A stretch of 64,000 bases of DNA from assembly GCA_037783415.1 (NCBI GenBank), contig JAZGTN010000058.1:2702001-2766000 (forward strand), given 5' to 3'. How positions within the stretch are numbered: the first letter of the stretch is position 1; every line of letters starts with the position of its first letter. The position numbers and the translations under genes are program-made. Of this stretch, positions 47,581-58,644 are shown in pieces. The notes beneath the pieces were generated by a model that worked only from the letters and a program-made list of their open reading frames with translations, did not search any database and had not been told where the DNA came from. The stretch is from Leptasterias polaris. Lineage: Eukaryota; Echinodermata; Asteroidea; Forcipulatida; Asteriidae.

Positions 47581-48351
47581 GACTGTGCAAGTCTCACGCG
47601 TATTCAAACTTCCGGGACCATTGTGGTCCCAACCATTGATCTCTAGATATATGGTCCCAACCATATGGAGTTTAACATGGGTGAGATGTTGTTTCTTCAA
47701 TTATTTTAGTTTAACGTAGTTTTTGACCATGACAATATACATGTTGTTGGGATTGTAATACCAATTGATAACAAATATGAAAGTAAAAACAATTCAACAA
47801 TATAACGAAGAAAATCCTATAATTAAACTTCACCTCAGCTTCCGGTTACTTGCAAAAAATTAAAAATTTGTGCCCACCTCTGATCACCAAACCTATGTTA
47901 CAAACGCTTGTTTTTGTCGCGCAATGATAATCGCCAGACAAACTGCTTCTACAAACTGCTTCAAGCATTAATTTGTTAGTGGTTGCACATTATTCAGCCT
48001 GCAGAGATTTACAAAATAGGTTTCTAACAAGTTTATCAAATTAGCCAAGATCAAGGAAGTTAAGATCAAATAAGCATCCTTGTCCCAGAGCTTTAATTTG
48101 GTTGCAATAAAAATTAACAACTTATTTGTGTATTTACTACATGTACTATAACAGCTAAAAAACTCATTTTATAAAAATTGTAATGAGTATTTTCGTTGTT
48201 CAGATTTTTTCATAGATATAATTTAAAACAAAGATTTGATTTAAGAAAAAATATATTCTTGATCGTTCGACGTGTTCTTGTACCGATACGCGCAGATCGT
48301 TCGACGTGTTCTTGTACCGATACGCGCAATACTTGCAATACTTGCACAGTC
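47581..48351. mobile_element. MITE-like DNA transposon, family M1, copy 2 (inverted)
   Basis: GACTGTGCAAGTCTCACGCG at the left end and ACTTGCACAGTC at the right end, with TA outside each, match the ends of 8239-8920. Interior sequence (GGGACCATTGTGGTCCC, CATATGGAGTTTAAC) is the reverse complement of copy 1's right part. A 31-bp segment containing GTTCGACGTGTTCTTGTACC is duplicated near the right end (48267-48328). Confidence 0.85.
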
Positions 48352-48542
48352 TATTGCACAATTAGCTCGCAAATTTCACGGCCCAATGTAATTTAACCCT
48401 GCAATGTTGTTATGTTGCATATTTGGCTCGCGCAAGTTTGAAACTTGCCCAAGGAGCTACTCATCAACACTCGGTCTTTAAACAAATTCAACACAGAGTT
48501 GTCGCGATCACGAGCATGCAGGGCTAGGCTGAACTGTCACTT

Positions 48543-49414
48543 GGGTCATTCCGTGTCAAATCAACCAATGGTTACAGGTCACCTCTCAGATTTGGCTGAA
48601 ATTCATTTATAATATTTATCTATGTGTGTAATGAACAATTGCAAAACAAAAAATTCTAACTCCAAGTCGTTTCCGAATTAAGGCCCCTTAAAGTGGGCGT
48701 GGCTACCCCCTTTCTGTGAACGGGATTTGCGACAATGAATATTTTGTGTTTTGTAATGCCTTTAAAAAAAGATACAATGCTGTAAATTGATACATAGGAT
48801 GACTGTCACCAAAATAACTCAAATCTGACCTCAAAACAAGGGTATCTCATCCCATTTTCTCTCTACAGGCTGGCTGCTGAAAACACTAATTTAATCTGCG
48901 AAAAAAATAAATTTCCATTTTCAGACCCCCTTATTCTCATAATTGATAATTTGAAAAGCTTGATATTGCTATGTGTAATATAGGCACATGTGGTTACCCA
49001 AAACAAGGATAGAGCCTTTATTCATTTAATAAAATGTTGACAAGGCTCCAAAGTTGGTTCTAGACAGAAAATATTGGAAAAAACACCAAAATTCTTGGTG
49101 ACCTTTGACCTTGGCAACAGTTACCCAGCAACATTAAACTTACACCATACATATCCAATCTACATCTGAACCAAATTTTGTTTTGGAGACTCATCTCCTT
49201 CATGGAGAGGCAACATTTTGAATCTGGGGTATTTTGCCCGTTTTCGGTTGTCACAGCAATGCTTAAAGTAATGTAAATTGTATACGTAAGTATTACATGT
49301 ATGTGTATTGTCTCCGATCCCAAAGAGTTGTAATTTGACAAATAAACGAATATTGTTATAAAATAATGATTTAGAATATTTTAGAATATCGGTTGATTTG
49401 ACACGGAATGACCC
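48543..49414. mobile_element. Non-autonomous DNA transposon with 4-bp ACTT duplication (Sola-like)
   Basis: Perfect 24-bp terminal inverted repeats (GGGTCATTCCGTGTCAAATC at the left, complement ending at 49414) are flanked by ACTT at 48539-48542 and 49415-49418. A 4-bp duplication is typical of Sola elements, and this end sequence looks like a widely spread MITE family. No transposase is present. Confidence 0.88.
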
Positions 49415-49657
49415 ACTTGTCAGTGTCAGTGTCAGATTTGTTAAATCAACTTTTATAGGGTTTTTGGATTTTTTTTAATGGAAAGGTATTTACGAATGGG
49501 AATTAAAGTGTGTTGAATCAGTTTTGAACTAGTTGTTTACAAAAAAATAATTCTGGGACCAGGCCTCATCAGCGTGTTTATACAACTAGTTTAAAAACTC
49601 TTCACTGCACTTTGATTTCCTTATATTATGTACAAACTTCAAATGAATTTACTTTAC

Positions 49658-50258
49658 CTTTGTCCATTTGATGCAGCCGGTGACCAATTTTTGTTACCTC
49701 TTGCTCTGCAAGAGGAGCCTGGTAAATGTTTGAATTAACCAAGCTAGAGTGTCCCATATGCTTGTAAAACAAGCACCGTTCACCTTCTGGTACATCCATT
49801 GAGGCATACAGTGTGCTTGCCCGATGGCGCATTCTTGTTGCTGTCAACCTGTCTGGGGCCTCGAGACTTCCCAATAAGGAGCACACATGTTTAATGGCAT
49901 GCCAGCCATTTATGTGTACGTCACTCATTTGTGTACATGGGAATACATATGGATTGTCTTTGTTGACATTGGCCATTTCTCTTGAATTATGGTCTGTCAA
50001 AACCTTCATTGCAGCGATGCTATCTTCCGGTATTATAACAGGTACAAGATGATCATTACCTTTACCTGACTGGAATGTTACTTTGTTCTTCTTGAAAACC
50101 CTCCTCTCAATTTCATCAAGTTTCTGTTGATATTCAGGGTTCAACCAAGCGTCAGTTCTTGCATCTTCCCACTCTGATATCATTAACCTTGCAGGTTCTC
50201 TCCCTCTCCTCCCATTAAATAAGGTTTGTGTAGGGGAAAAGCGAATCAAACGTGTAAC
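49658..50258 (-). CDS. Tyrosine-recombinase-fold exon (host or domesticated gene)
   Basis: The exon encodes about 200 residues resembling the C-terminal catalytic half of a tyrosine recombinase (DNA breaking-rejoining fold). Seen: LFNGRRGREPARL with the first Arg, VTFQSGKG with a candidate beta-hairpin Lys, TATRMRHRASTLY as the second Arg box, HMGHSS for the His position and NSNIYQAP with the candidate Tyr. The usual first His of the HxxR box is Thr here. The frame is open to 50309. The start chosen uses the acceptor TTTGCACAAG at 50259, giving phase 0; the donor GACAAAG/GTAAAG gives phase 1. There are no internal stops. Similar proteins are multi-copy in marine invertebrates. It may be a Crypton-type derivative or a domesticated gene. 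Confidence 0.65.
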
Positions 50259-50309
50259 CTTGTGCAAACAGACTATATAAGATGAGACTAGTGTGACCAC
50301 AAAGAACAT

Positions 50310-51240
50310 TTTGATGGTTTTGTATGGTAAACATCATATAGAGTGTTTTTTTAGAGGACAAGCACAAAAAATATAATAATACCTGGACGCACTCACAGTG
50401 TACAAAAAGCTTTAGTTATAGTATTTATAAAATTCTTCCCTTGTTAACGGAGAAACAAGTAAGGAAATTAAAGCTTTAAAGAACGTATGAGGCGATATGT
50501 GGATAGTTCTTAATAGGGAAGGGGGGGGGGGTGGAAATGTTTTGGTTAAGGGAAAAAGGCAAAATTAAATGGGGAACAGGTGTTGGTGGGGGTGGGGTTT
50601 GGATAAGATGGAGGGTGTGAAAAGGAAACTGCCAAAAGACATTGAACCTAGATGCACCAAGGAGCGGGAAATTCGAAACTGAATCAGGTGCTAGAAGATA
50701 GATTGGCAGCGAGAGGGAGTGAAGGGAAAACACATGTTGTCTGTGTGGTCTCTGGTAGTAAATCATCCCTGACTGTCTAAATGTTGTTATGGGGTGGGAG
50801 ACAAGTGTCTCTGTATGCAGATACTCAGGCAATGGTTACAACAGAGCTAATGTTGATGTTTTTATGAAACTTCATGAAGGATTGAGGGGGAGTGGGTTTT
50901 GGAAAGGGGGGGGGGGGGTTGGTTTTCGGGGGGGGGGGGTTGGTTTTCAGGGGAAGGGGTTGTTGGAATTCACTAAAAGGAACTTTTATCCGGTGATAAT
51001 ATGTTGAGCCACTTTTTTTTATACCTTTAATGGAATGGCTCAAAACATATTTTCAGTGCGTTATATAAGCTGCACCTCATCAGTCACCATTCTGGCTTAT
51101 GTATCCTTTATTATGAAAGATTTGCAACAAGGAGTGATCAAAATGTAGCTTGTTAGAGTAGAAAGATCCAGCGAGATTAGTATTTTTCGTTTGTTATTAG
51201 TTTAACGTAATCTCGTCTGGATCCAAACCCTGTTGTTTCT
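50310..51240. other. Low-complexity spacer
   Basis: G-rich and purine-rich runs at 50520-50532, 50576-50600, 50905-50940 and nearby. Open frames here are low-complexity translations. No gene recognised. Confidence 0.5.
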
Positions 51241-51829
51241 TTAATTTATTGTACCAAACTGTTGTTCTTGGAGTAATTCAACCAGGATTTGCAAGTTCTG
51301 TTCGTCCATTTCTTTGAGTATGTTTTCTTCGGTTGAATCTTGCAATCTAGCCCGAATTATTTGGTCTTTTATGTTCTTTTGTCTTTTGTAGACCAACAGA
51401 GGTGGTACAGGGAAGAGTTTGTTAAGGAGATCACTGTCATTTATTAAGTGCCAGTGTTTAAACAGTGCACGTTTGAGATTAGAGTGGTGTATTTGTGGGA
51501 AGAAAGGCAAGATAAAAACAAGGGGCGGATTCGTTTCCTTCTTGATGTTAGGTAATGCACTCAACATTGAAGTCCTGGGGTCCACGTTAGATTTCGTGAA
51601 GCGGGTCAATTCTTCCGTGTTGTGTCCACGTTATATTAGTTTTTCTTTGAAGAAATTGACCTTACTCTCGAAGTCTTTTTTGTGTGTGCATATGCGTTTG
51701 TATCTCGTAACTTCACCCTTAATGATCCCACCAAATACAGACTCAGGGTGTGCAGATTCTCGAGCAAGATATTGGAACGTGTCCGTTTTTTTCGTTGCTA
51801 TTCGAGTATCAAGCTTCCCCTCTCTCTGA
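51241..51829 (-). pseudogene. Penelope-like retroelement fragment
   Basis: Read on the minus strand from 51829: KLDTRIATKKTDTFQYLARE, SAHPESVFGGIIKGEVTRYK, then an in-frame TAA at 51631-51633, RGHNTEELTRFTKS, LVFILPFFPQIHHSNLKRAL, KHWHLINDSDLLNKLFP and PPLLVYKRQKNIKDQIIRARL. This is the RT thumb and linker region of Penelope-like elements. The C-terminus ends at 51241 without the GIY-YIG endonuclease, so it is either truncated or from an endonuclease-lacking clade. Its 5' edge abuts, head to head within a few bases, a plus-strand non-LTR fragment at 51832. Confidence 0.7.
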
Positions 51830-51831
51830 AA

Positions 51832-52617
51832 ACGTTCGCCTTATCGTAATCTAACAAATCAGCAGTCTGTTAGTATTGAAAGGGTACAACGTAGAGCTCT
51901 TCGAATCATCACTTTTCCTGACCGGCATCATTATGAGGATCTCTTAATAGATATTGGTATTCCCTCCCTTGCATCGAGGAGAAATGAAATACTTACAGAC
52001 TTTGCCAAATCTATCATAATCTCTTCGCGACACCGTGATTTGTTCCCGCACTGGACTGAGAAACTCACATCACATTCACTTGCCCCAAATGAGAACTCAG
52101 AGATATAAAATGTCCAGTGTTCCAACATTGGTGAGACTGTTAAATAATAAACTGTAACTATTGAAGGCTATATTTTATATCTTAGTAACTCTAACAGCAA
52201 GTCAATATTTTGTAAAATTGTAAAATGGGGTTTGGAGGTTGGGTCAATTGTAGTGCATGTAGGCCGACAGCACTTCCTCTCCTTTTTACGTCAGTGTGAT
52301 TTTCTAGTGTTTTCCTTTTACTGTTGTAAATATTGCCACGGTTATCAGGTCCAATTTCAATTCCGTTCCTTGCTTGCCTAGTTTTTGTCTTATTAGTCAC
52401 CAGCTACTTTTTTACGATGCTTTTTGAGCAGTCTAGTATCTAGCCTAGTATTTTTGGTTATATCGCCTTTCAGGTTTACTGTTTAATCGTTTAAACTGTT
52501 GTAGTTTTTAAACAATGTAAACACGTCAATTTAAGTCTGTTTAACTTCTGTCGTGTATTTTTTGAGATATAAATAATAAACCTAATTGAATTGAATTGAA
52601 AAAAAATTGAATTGAAT
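51832..52617 (+). pseudogene. 5'-truncated CR1/L2-like non-LTR retrotransposon 3' end
   Basis: The coding part (51832-52110) gives SVSIERVQRRALRIITFPDR, then LLIDIGIPSLASRRNEIL and RDLFPHW before a stop. This matches the far C-terminus of CR1/L2-type reverse transcriptase proteins. The remaining 500 bp is a 3' untranslated region ending AATAAACCTAATTGAATTGA with TTGAA repeats, the expected tail type. 5' truncation is normal for such insertions. Confidence 0.65.
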
Positions 52618-52694
52618 GGTTACATGTTACAACTAAAATCATTGGAGACGAGTATGTATTCCATTAATATAAAATGGTTTAATGTTGTAATTAC

Positions 52695-52811
52695 CGTTAT
52701 CTCTGGTGTTGAGTAGCCGGAAACATGGTATTTGCCGCAACTTGTGTTCTGTGTAGTCTCTTCATCTTTACAATTACTTTTCTCCAATGACTCTCCTCCT
52801 TTCACTATGGA
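52695..52811 (-). CDS. Candidate linker exon between the SET and recombinase exons
   Basis: This 117-bp open segment has acceptor TTGTTTTATTCAG and donor ACG/GTAATTAC. It encodes SIVKGGESLEKSNCKDEETT, then QNTSCGKYHVSGYSTPEIT, in phase 0 at both ends. The last SET exon ends in phase 0 and the recombinase exon begins in phase 0, so it can join them. It has no known domain and is Ser/Thr/Lys/Glu-rich, as linkers are. The assignment rests on splice signals and phase only. Confidence 0.4.
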
Positions 52812-53750
52812 CTGAATAAAACAATGGTAATACACTAGGTTATATTGGAAGTCAAGATATGAAACAGTTCAAACTCAAGTCCACACTTATTCTATACTAT
52901 ACAACCACATGGGTCCATGGTTACATGATCAAAGCCCTTATTTGGAGGTGTATAGACCATGTTTGACGTCCCTGGTTGGTAATATTGGATCAGCAACCAT
53001 TGTAATTCATTGAGTTAGTTTGGAATGTTTGGAGGTGAACAGATGATATCAACCCTTTGCATGACGCACAGCTTTTTTACAAGCGCCATCCTGTACCTCA
53101 TTTTTGAAGTCAAAATGTTCAAACGTCAACAGAAAAGGCGCACCGCCGCATAAGACGCATGTTTAACAGCACACAGAAAAACACCAGGCGCCAGCCACCC
53201 GGTGTCGGTACATTGACACAAAGACGTCATTTTGTTGCCTTTTGGAGCGTTCACACTATTCGAAGCATGAATGAAACCGTAACCACATGGGCGTGGAGAG
53301 CCATGCAGAAAAGACCAACGTAAATTGATACCGACCTTCGTCCATCCATTCAGCCAACGCTGTGCATTGTTAATAATATGAAGTCCGGCCCAATCAGCGG
53401 CCAGAAACGATGGTCCACGCAGTGTCTGAAGATATTGCAACACGAACCCAGGCCCTCCTAGCCTGAACATCCGACGTCCCATAACGAGGATCCTTGCTGA
53501 TAAAGACAGGTTACCAGTCTATGTCGCCTTTATATATAGGCCTACCTTACGCAAATAATCCCGTCACACTCGGGAAGACGTAACAAAATGTTTCATTATA
53601 TATATTTGTTTAAGTTTTTGATTTTTTTTTTTTTGTGTATATAAAATTCTTTTCCATTATTTCAAACCTTTAATTTGTTAATCTCGTTCATAAGATTTTG
53701 TTTTAAAGTTCTTTTTATTTATTTCAAACTTATAATCTCGTTCATAAGAT
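52812..53750. other. Intron-like spacer
   Basis: An open minus-strand frame at 53126-53482 is unrecognised. TTTCAAAC..TTAATCTCGTTCATAAGAT is duplicated at about 53660-53697 and 53721-53750, just outside the next inverted-repeat unit. Confidence 0.4.
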
Positions 53751-54184
53751 ATTTGTGATGCGATCAAGCAAAATGAGTCGTTTGTCGACCCTTGTCATTT
53801 TGTTTTTTTATACATCTGAAAAGAGCAAAAGCTATGCTTTTCTATTTTTAAAACTACATGTTTATAAAACCTTTTGTTCAAAAGTTATGAAAGCAGAAAC
53901 ACCAAGTGATATGAGAAAATGAAACAAAGAGAAAGGGGTTTAAAACCCTTTTAGCGCGCACGCATGCAGTCCGCAGGCGCCCTGCGTATTACTTCGAATA
54001 CCGGCACCGAAACGCCTTCGAAGTTTGACAAGTTGTATTAGTTCTAAACATGCGATTAACATGCAGCAAACGGCCGTAGATAGAACGCTATCTCGACATG
54101 ACAACAGTCTAAAAATAGCACATGGTGCCCATAAGCAAAAATCCCCTCCAAAGGTTCAAAGGTCGGAAGTCCTAGTAGTGTTCA

Positions 54185-54345
54185 TGCGTTTTGCACGTAC
54201 ATACGACGTTCATTAAGCTCTTGTCCAATAAAAAGGTTCTGTTATGAAGACTCCACCCCAATCGCCACCCTCTACGACTGTCCAATCCTTATAATCCCAC
54301 AATGAGTCCGGTCTGTCATTGTTCGTTTTCTTCCACTCCGTTGAT
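54185..54345 (+). repeat. Inner inverted repeat, left arm (promoter-like)
   Basis: GTTCATGCGTTTTGCACGTA, then AAGCTCTTG(T)CCAAT, AAAAG, GACTCC(A/G)CCC, ATGAGT(C/T)CGGT, CATTGTTC and GATTTGCAA. All recur in the same order on the minus strand at 59395-59195. CCAAT and CCACCCC-like boxes give it a promoter look. An ORF starting at 54372 follows, with a hydrophobic N-terminal part, but it is unsupported. Confidence 0.6.
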
Positions 54346-55093
54346 TTGCAAGGAAGGTCGTCAAGAAGACAATGCTAACACTATACTTCATTGAGTTGTC
54401 TGCCGCTCAGAGGTTAGGAATCTTTCTGGCGATGGTGGCGTCATTGTTGCTTGCCATACATGTTTTCCTGTTTGGTGTGTGGGGGTGTGTGTGTATTGGA
54501 GTAATTGGATTGTTTTTTCTTGGGGGGGGGGATGAAGAGATAAATAAGTATTCCAATCCCAAACCCATCCCCAGTCGTTACGACACTAATCAGCTACCAG
54601 CAGTTCCCATCGTCGGGCTAGGATTTACAAAGTCATAAAACCCCGTTGAAGATCCCGTTGAATGGCTGCTATAAATGTAAAGTTTACTTGTGTATCACGT
54701 ATCTGATTTTCTTTTTATGAAAATCAGTAATCTTGATCATCTATAGAAGTTACATTTCTAATTGCACTGATATAGTGTTACTGTAAACAATGGGCAGATT
54801 GAACGTATTTAAGTATTGTTCTTTTGGGGGGAAGGGGTCATTTAATACATGTCTTTACCCAGTGCAGTCCAAAACATAACACTTCATTGCAGTTGTGTAC
54901 AAAACGGAGGAATCCAATTTGGGCTCGCCAAAAATCTGATTCCGTGGGCCCTAACAAATTACTGCTTAAACAAGCAAACACAAAATAACAAAGACGCGAC
55001 AAAAACAATCAGACGCAATTTCAGGGCCACATTAAGCTTTTAGTTTATTTCATCTGTGAGTACAATATGCCTCTGAGCCAAAAATGCTGCAAG

Positions 55094-56257
55094 TTAACAA
55101 ACGATTGGCATTAACCAACGAGGGTTTCTAAAAACCTCTTTAACTGCTCTGTAGTCTTTGAAATAACTCATAACATGCTCAACATGGATCCGACATCTAG
55201 AATGGTCTTGATTGAACATGGACATGGCCAACCAATCTTCATAACTTTCGGCTTGTCTGATTTGGTTGGCTCGGTACTTCGTCATGATGGGGTACCGGTT
55301 GGCGCGCGTACCCATTGTCCCCCAGTAGGAAGACCTCCTCGGGAAAATCAAGCTCCTCTCCCGGCCCTATGAGAGGCAGAAGAGCTTATACGCCTGCATC
55401 GTTCATATGGCCAGGAAACCCGCTGTGGACGTATCTGATGTTTCTGTCATTGTCAATGATGATCTGCCGAAAAATGTAAGTAGATTAGAAAATGAGTTTC
55501 GATAGATTTATACCGGGAACAGGAAAACCCGGTAAGTGCAAAGGCAAATTGTCTACCAGGATAACTTAACAGTTAAGGCGAAAACAATTGCGTAGCCGGG
55601 GAAGGGAGTGTTACTTTAATATGTCAACAACAATAACATTACCTGTGTATTCATGCAGTGGTAACGGGCGTAACCGCTGTAATACTCATGCTGAGGTTCC
55701 GTTTGTGGGCGTTGAATTTCGTGCAACGTGCCATCGATGGCCCCGACAGCATTCGGGAAAAGTTCCCATTTTCCCCTTTGCGCAAGCCATTCCTCTTGCG
55801 TGGGCCAGGCGATCTGTGATTTGAAGTAGTACCACATCAGGGGAATAATCAAGTACAACTTCCTTGAAACCGCGGTAGTTGACATGTTGAAAAGTGAGGC
55901 CAACATGTCATATGTTGGATAATGTCTCATCCAGATCAACGCCATCATAACCCGGTTTCTAGCTAGATGTCGGTGTCTCCGCCCAGCTCCTTGATTTTCC
56001 ATGAACGGCTGTAGATCCTGCCATATGCGATTTATAGATTCAGGTGATTCTCCCGTCAGTCGGAAAAATCGCGGGAGATCAGTAGCGACGTCGAAGAAAA
56101 AAACTCTAGGTGGAAGAAGTCCTTGTCCTTCAAAATGGGGAAACAGACGGGCGTACAGGCTTGGATTCGGTCCCGGCAGAGCAAATAAACATGAACTTAA
56201 AAACAGGAAAAATGACCTGCTAAATGTTTCAAAAAGGAAACAGTTCATCGTTCTCAA
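55094..56257 (-). pseudogene. PIF/Harbinger (HARBI1-like) transposase, two exons, damaged
   Basis: The DDE transposase mobilises the element. Exon 1 (56257-55643) has a long N-terminal region, a helix-turn-helix-like part (LARNRVMMALIWMRHY, TYDMLASLFNMSTTAVSRKL) and NAVGAIDGTLHEIQRP with the first Asp. Its donor is ACACAG/GTAATG. Exon 2 (55463 down, acceptor TTTTTCGGCAG) reads IIIDNDRNIRYVHSGFPGHM then NDAG (second Asp). A TAA at 55386-55388 interrupts. Then come EELDFPEEVFLLGDNG, a frame shift near 55300, and YEDWLAMSMFNQDHSRCRIH with VEHVM holding the Glu. The catalytic triad is present, so one stop and one frameshift are the visible damage. Divergently oriented to the Myb-like gene. Confidence 0.8.
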
Positions 56258-56457
56258 AATGCGGTACTGGTGGTGTACTGATGAGCAAAAGGAAATGGTG
56301 AACCGAACACAAAAACATAAGAATGATATTGGGATCCATATTTCTCGTAGGTTAGACTTAGATACCGTATATTACAGTCGGCGGCATCAAGAGTGTTGTT
56401 GGTTAACAGTCTATAGTTAATTCAAATACAGACAACATATCACTGCAAAAGACTCCC

Positions 56458-56745
56458 AATCCTTTAGGTACACCTTTTATATTACATTTGTACTAGACGA
56501 CGTATCGTTTGAAAATACACCTAATCCTTTAGGTACGTCTTTTATATTACATTTATACAGACGACGTATCGTTTGAAAAGACAGATAATCCTTTAGGTAC
56601 GTCTTCGTTTGAAAAGACAGATAATCCTTTAGGTACGTCTTTTATATTACATTTGTACAGACGACGTATCGTTTGAAAAGACAGATAATCCTTTAGGTAC
56701 ATCTTTCACATGACATGTGTACAGACGACGTATCGTCTTTTATAC
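56458..56745 (+). repeat. Tandem 64-65 bp repeat in the intergenic space of the Harbinger pair
   Basis: Units begin AATCCTTTAGGTACGTCTTT at 56458, 56523, 56587 (a short 36-bp unit), 56623 and 56687. Each full unit contains ACGACGTATCGTTTGAAAA. The array sits between the transposase start and the Myb-like start. Confidence 0.9.
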
Positions 56746-56847
56746 ATACTTTCCATATGTAGATGAGTCAAATGCAAATTGCTCTAACCTAGGTTTAGCG
56801 AAAGACTTACATATATCTGTCTACGTCTGTGACCAACACATTTCATC

Positions 56848-58482
56848 ATGGCCCACAGACAACAAGCCCGGTTACCGGTCCATAATGAAGAGAGGCGTTT
56901 GATTTTAGAGGGATACCGAGCCCATGAAAACCAATGGGGCCTGGTTGTACAGTATGTAATAGAAAACTCTCTTCCTGAAGAGGAAATAAATCAGCACTAT
57001 CTCCGCAGAAACGGGGTCCAGCAAAGGAGAAGAGTGCGAGAGATCATCAATCGCGATATTGGCAGGTATTGGCTAACATGCAAATGCTTGTGATTTTTAT
57101 GTGACTTTTTTGTGTTACAGCTGTTTAATTACAATTTATTTCTATTTATTATAAGTTTCAGAAAAAGGTTTTATGTCCCATATACATAGATACACATAAA
57201 CAGGAATAGGCCTGTACAAAATATTACAAACAAAAGAGAATCGAAAAAGAGCGAATAGAATAAGAACAAGATTTAGGCCTATGGAACAGGAACAAAGTAA
57301 TCGTGCTATATTTATAGATAAAACGTATGCCTACCTCTAGGGGTTACCGAGCATGCATTTGCACCCCAAATGACCACAATAATCCAAGTTAATATTCTTC
57401 CTTTTTTTTCAAAACGAAAAATTTATAAATAAAAACAAAACACACATTTGAAAAGCTGTCACTTAAAATCCCACCAATTTCAATGTCAATTTCAAAATGT
57501 TCCACCCCCTCTCTTGTACGGATATGAATCAATATTATTAACAAACGTTTAAATTGTCATAAATTATGCCAAGATGTACATTTTGTTTTAGTCTTCATAA
57601 ATCCAAGTAAAATGAGAGGCTCTGAATGGGAACTGATTCCAAAACGATGTTTAATTTTGTTAGATTTTTCGAATAATCGTTACCCCCGATAGTTTTGTTA
57701 GATTCTTAGAATAATCGTTACCACCCCTGCCCCCTTTTCAAACGTCACCTTTACTAATAAGCACGTGATGACTTAATTTTTTATTTTATTTTTGCAGGCT
57801 CCAGGAGCAGAGGCTTGCAAACATGCGACATGCAGCCAGGGGCAATCCATACCAACGGAGACAACGAAATATTGAGCTGGAGTTGCCTGCACAACAGCCG
57901 GCACCACCACCACCACCTCCAGAACCCGAAGCTCTTCCCCAACATACACCGATGGAGCCAGAGGTAGCACCTGCACAACCCCGTGAACGAGCACATCTAT
58001 TTCAAGAACCTCCTGACCCACCACAAGGTCCACTTCATCACCTTCAAAATCAGCACCATGACGACCTACCAGCACCAAGACTTGCAAATGATGATGATTG
58101 GCTTCCTCAAAAGCAGTACCCACAACAACAACCACCCCCGCGGCAGGCACCCCCACCAGTTGACCCAATAGACCAACATGAACTTAATGATAATCCTCCT
58201 AATTTTCCTCGGGGTAGAAACATCCCTTTACCTCGAGGCCGGCAGGGGAGGCAGCCATTATACCAAATTATACAGGACAGCCATGTTGGTTTTTTACATT
58301 ATGTCAACAATATTTTACCTGTTTTGTCCATTGAGTTCTACAATACTATGCGAATGTTCCAAAGGTACATGTTAAATTTACAGGGAGAGGATGACAACTG
58401 GCAACACAACTACCTCCGCCCACCACAGCCACCGCCACCAAGACAGCGGCAGCAACAACCTTGGCAACAGCAGCTGCTGCCT

Positions 58483-58514
<32 letters not shown>

Positions 58515-58644
58515 ACGTCGACAACAGCAGCAACCTCGGCAGCAGCAACAGCCTCGGCAACAGCAACTACAGCAGCTTCAGCAACAGCAACAGCCTCAGC
58601 AGCAAGAACAGTTACAGCCTCAGCGACAACAGGAACAGCAGTAG
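56848..58644 (+). CDS. Myb/SANT-like accessory protein of the Harbinger element, two exons
   Basis: Harbinger elements usually encode, besides the transposase, a Myb-like DNA-binding protein that assists transposition and nuclear import. Exon 1 (56848-57065) starts MAHRQQARLPVHNEERRLIL; the EGYRAHENQWGLVVQYV and RRVREIINRDIG parts look like a Myb/SANT three-helix fold. The donor GGCAG/GTATTG and the acceptor TTATTTTTGCAG (57797) keep the frame, joining to LQEQRLANMRHAARG. Exon 2 (57798-58644) is Pro-rich (residues ~100-180), has a more ordered block (LYQIIQDSHVGFLHYVNNIL), and ends in a Gln-rich tail encoded by CAG/CAA repeats (58486-58640). Total is about 354 aa with no damage seen. The intron (57066-57797) holds nothing recognisable. 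Confidence 0.7.

Noticed and set aside
51419..51829. 136-codon plus-strand ORF
   Set aside because: Antisense shadow of the Penelope fragment, whose RT motifs are clear on the minus strand.
53126..53482. 118-codon minus-strand ORF starting MGRRMFRLGG
   Set aside because: Ends and splice signals do not fit the SET/recombinase exon chain and no domain is recognised; left unannotated.
54372..54638. 88-codon ORF with a hydrophobic N-terminal part after the inner inverted repeat
   Set aside because: Low-complexity Gly/Val/Phe stretch over G-runs; the counterpart arm has no matching ORF; no family recognised.
57773..58168. Minus-strand ORF of Val/Glu-rich protein
   Set aside because: Antisense shadow of the Pro/Gln-rich exon of the Myb-like gene.
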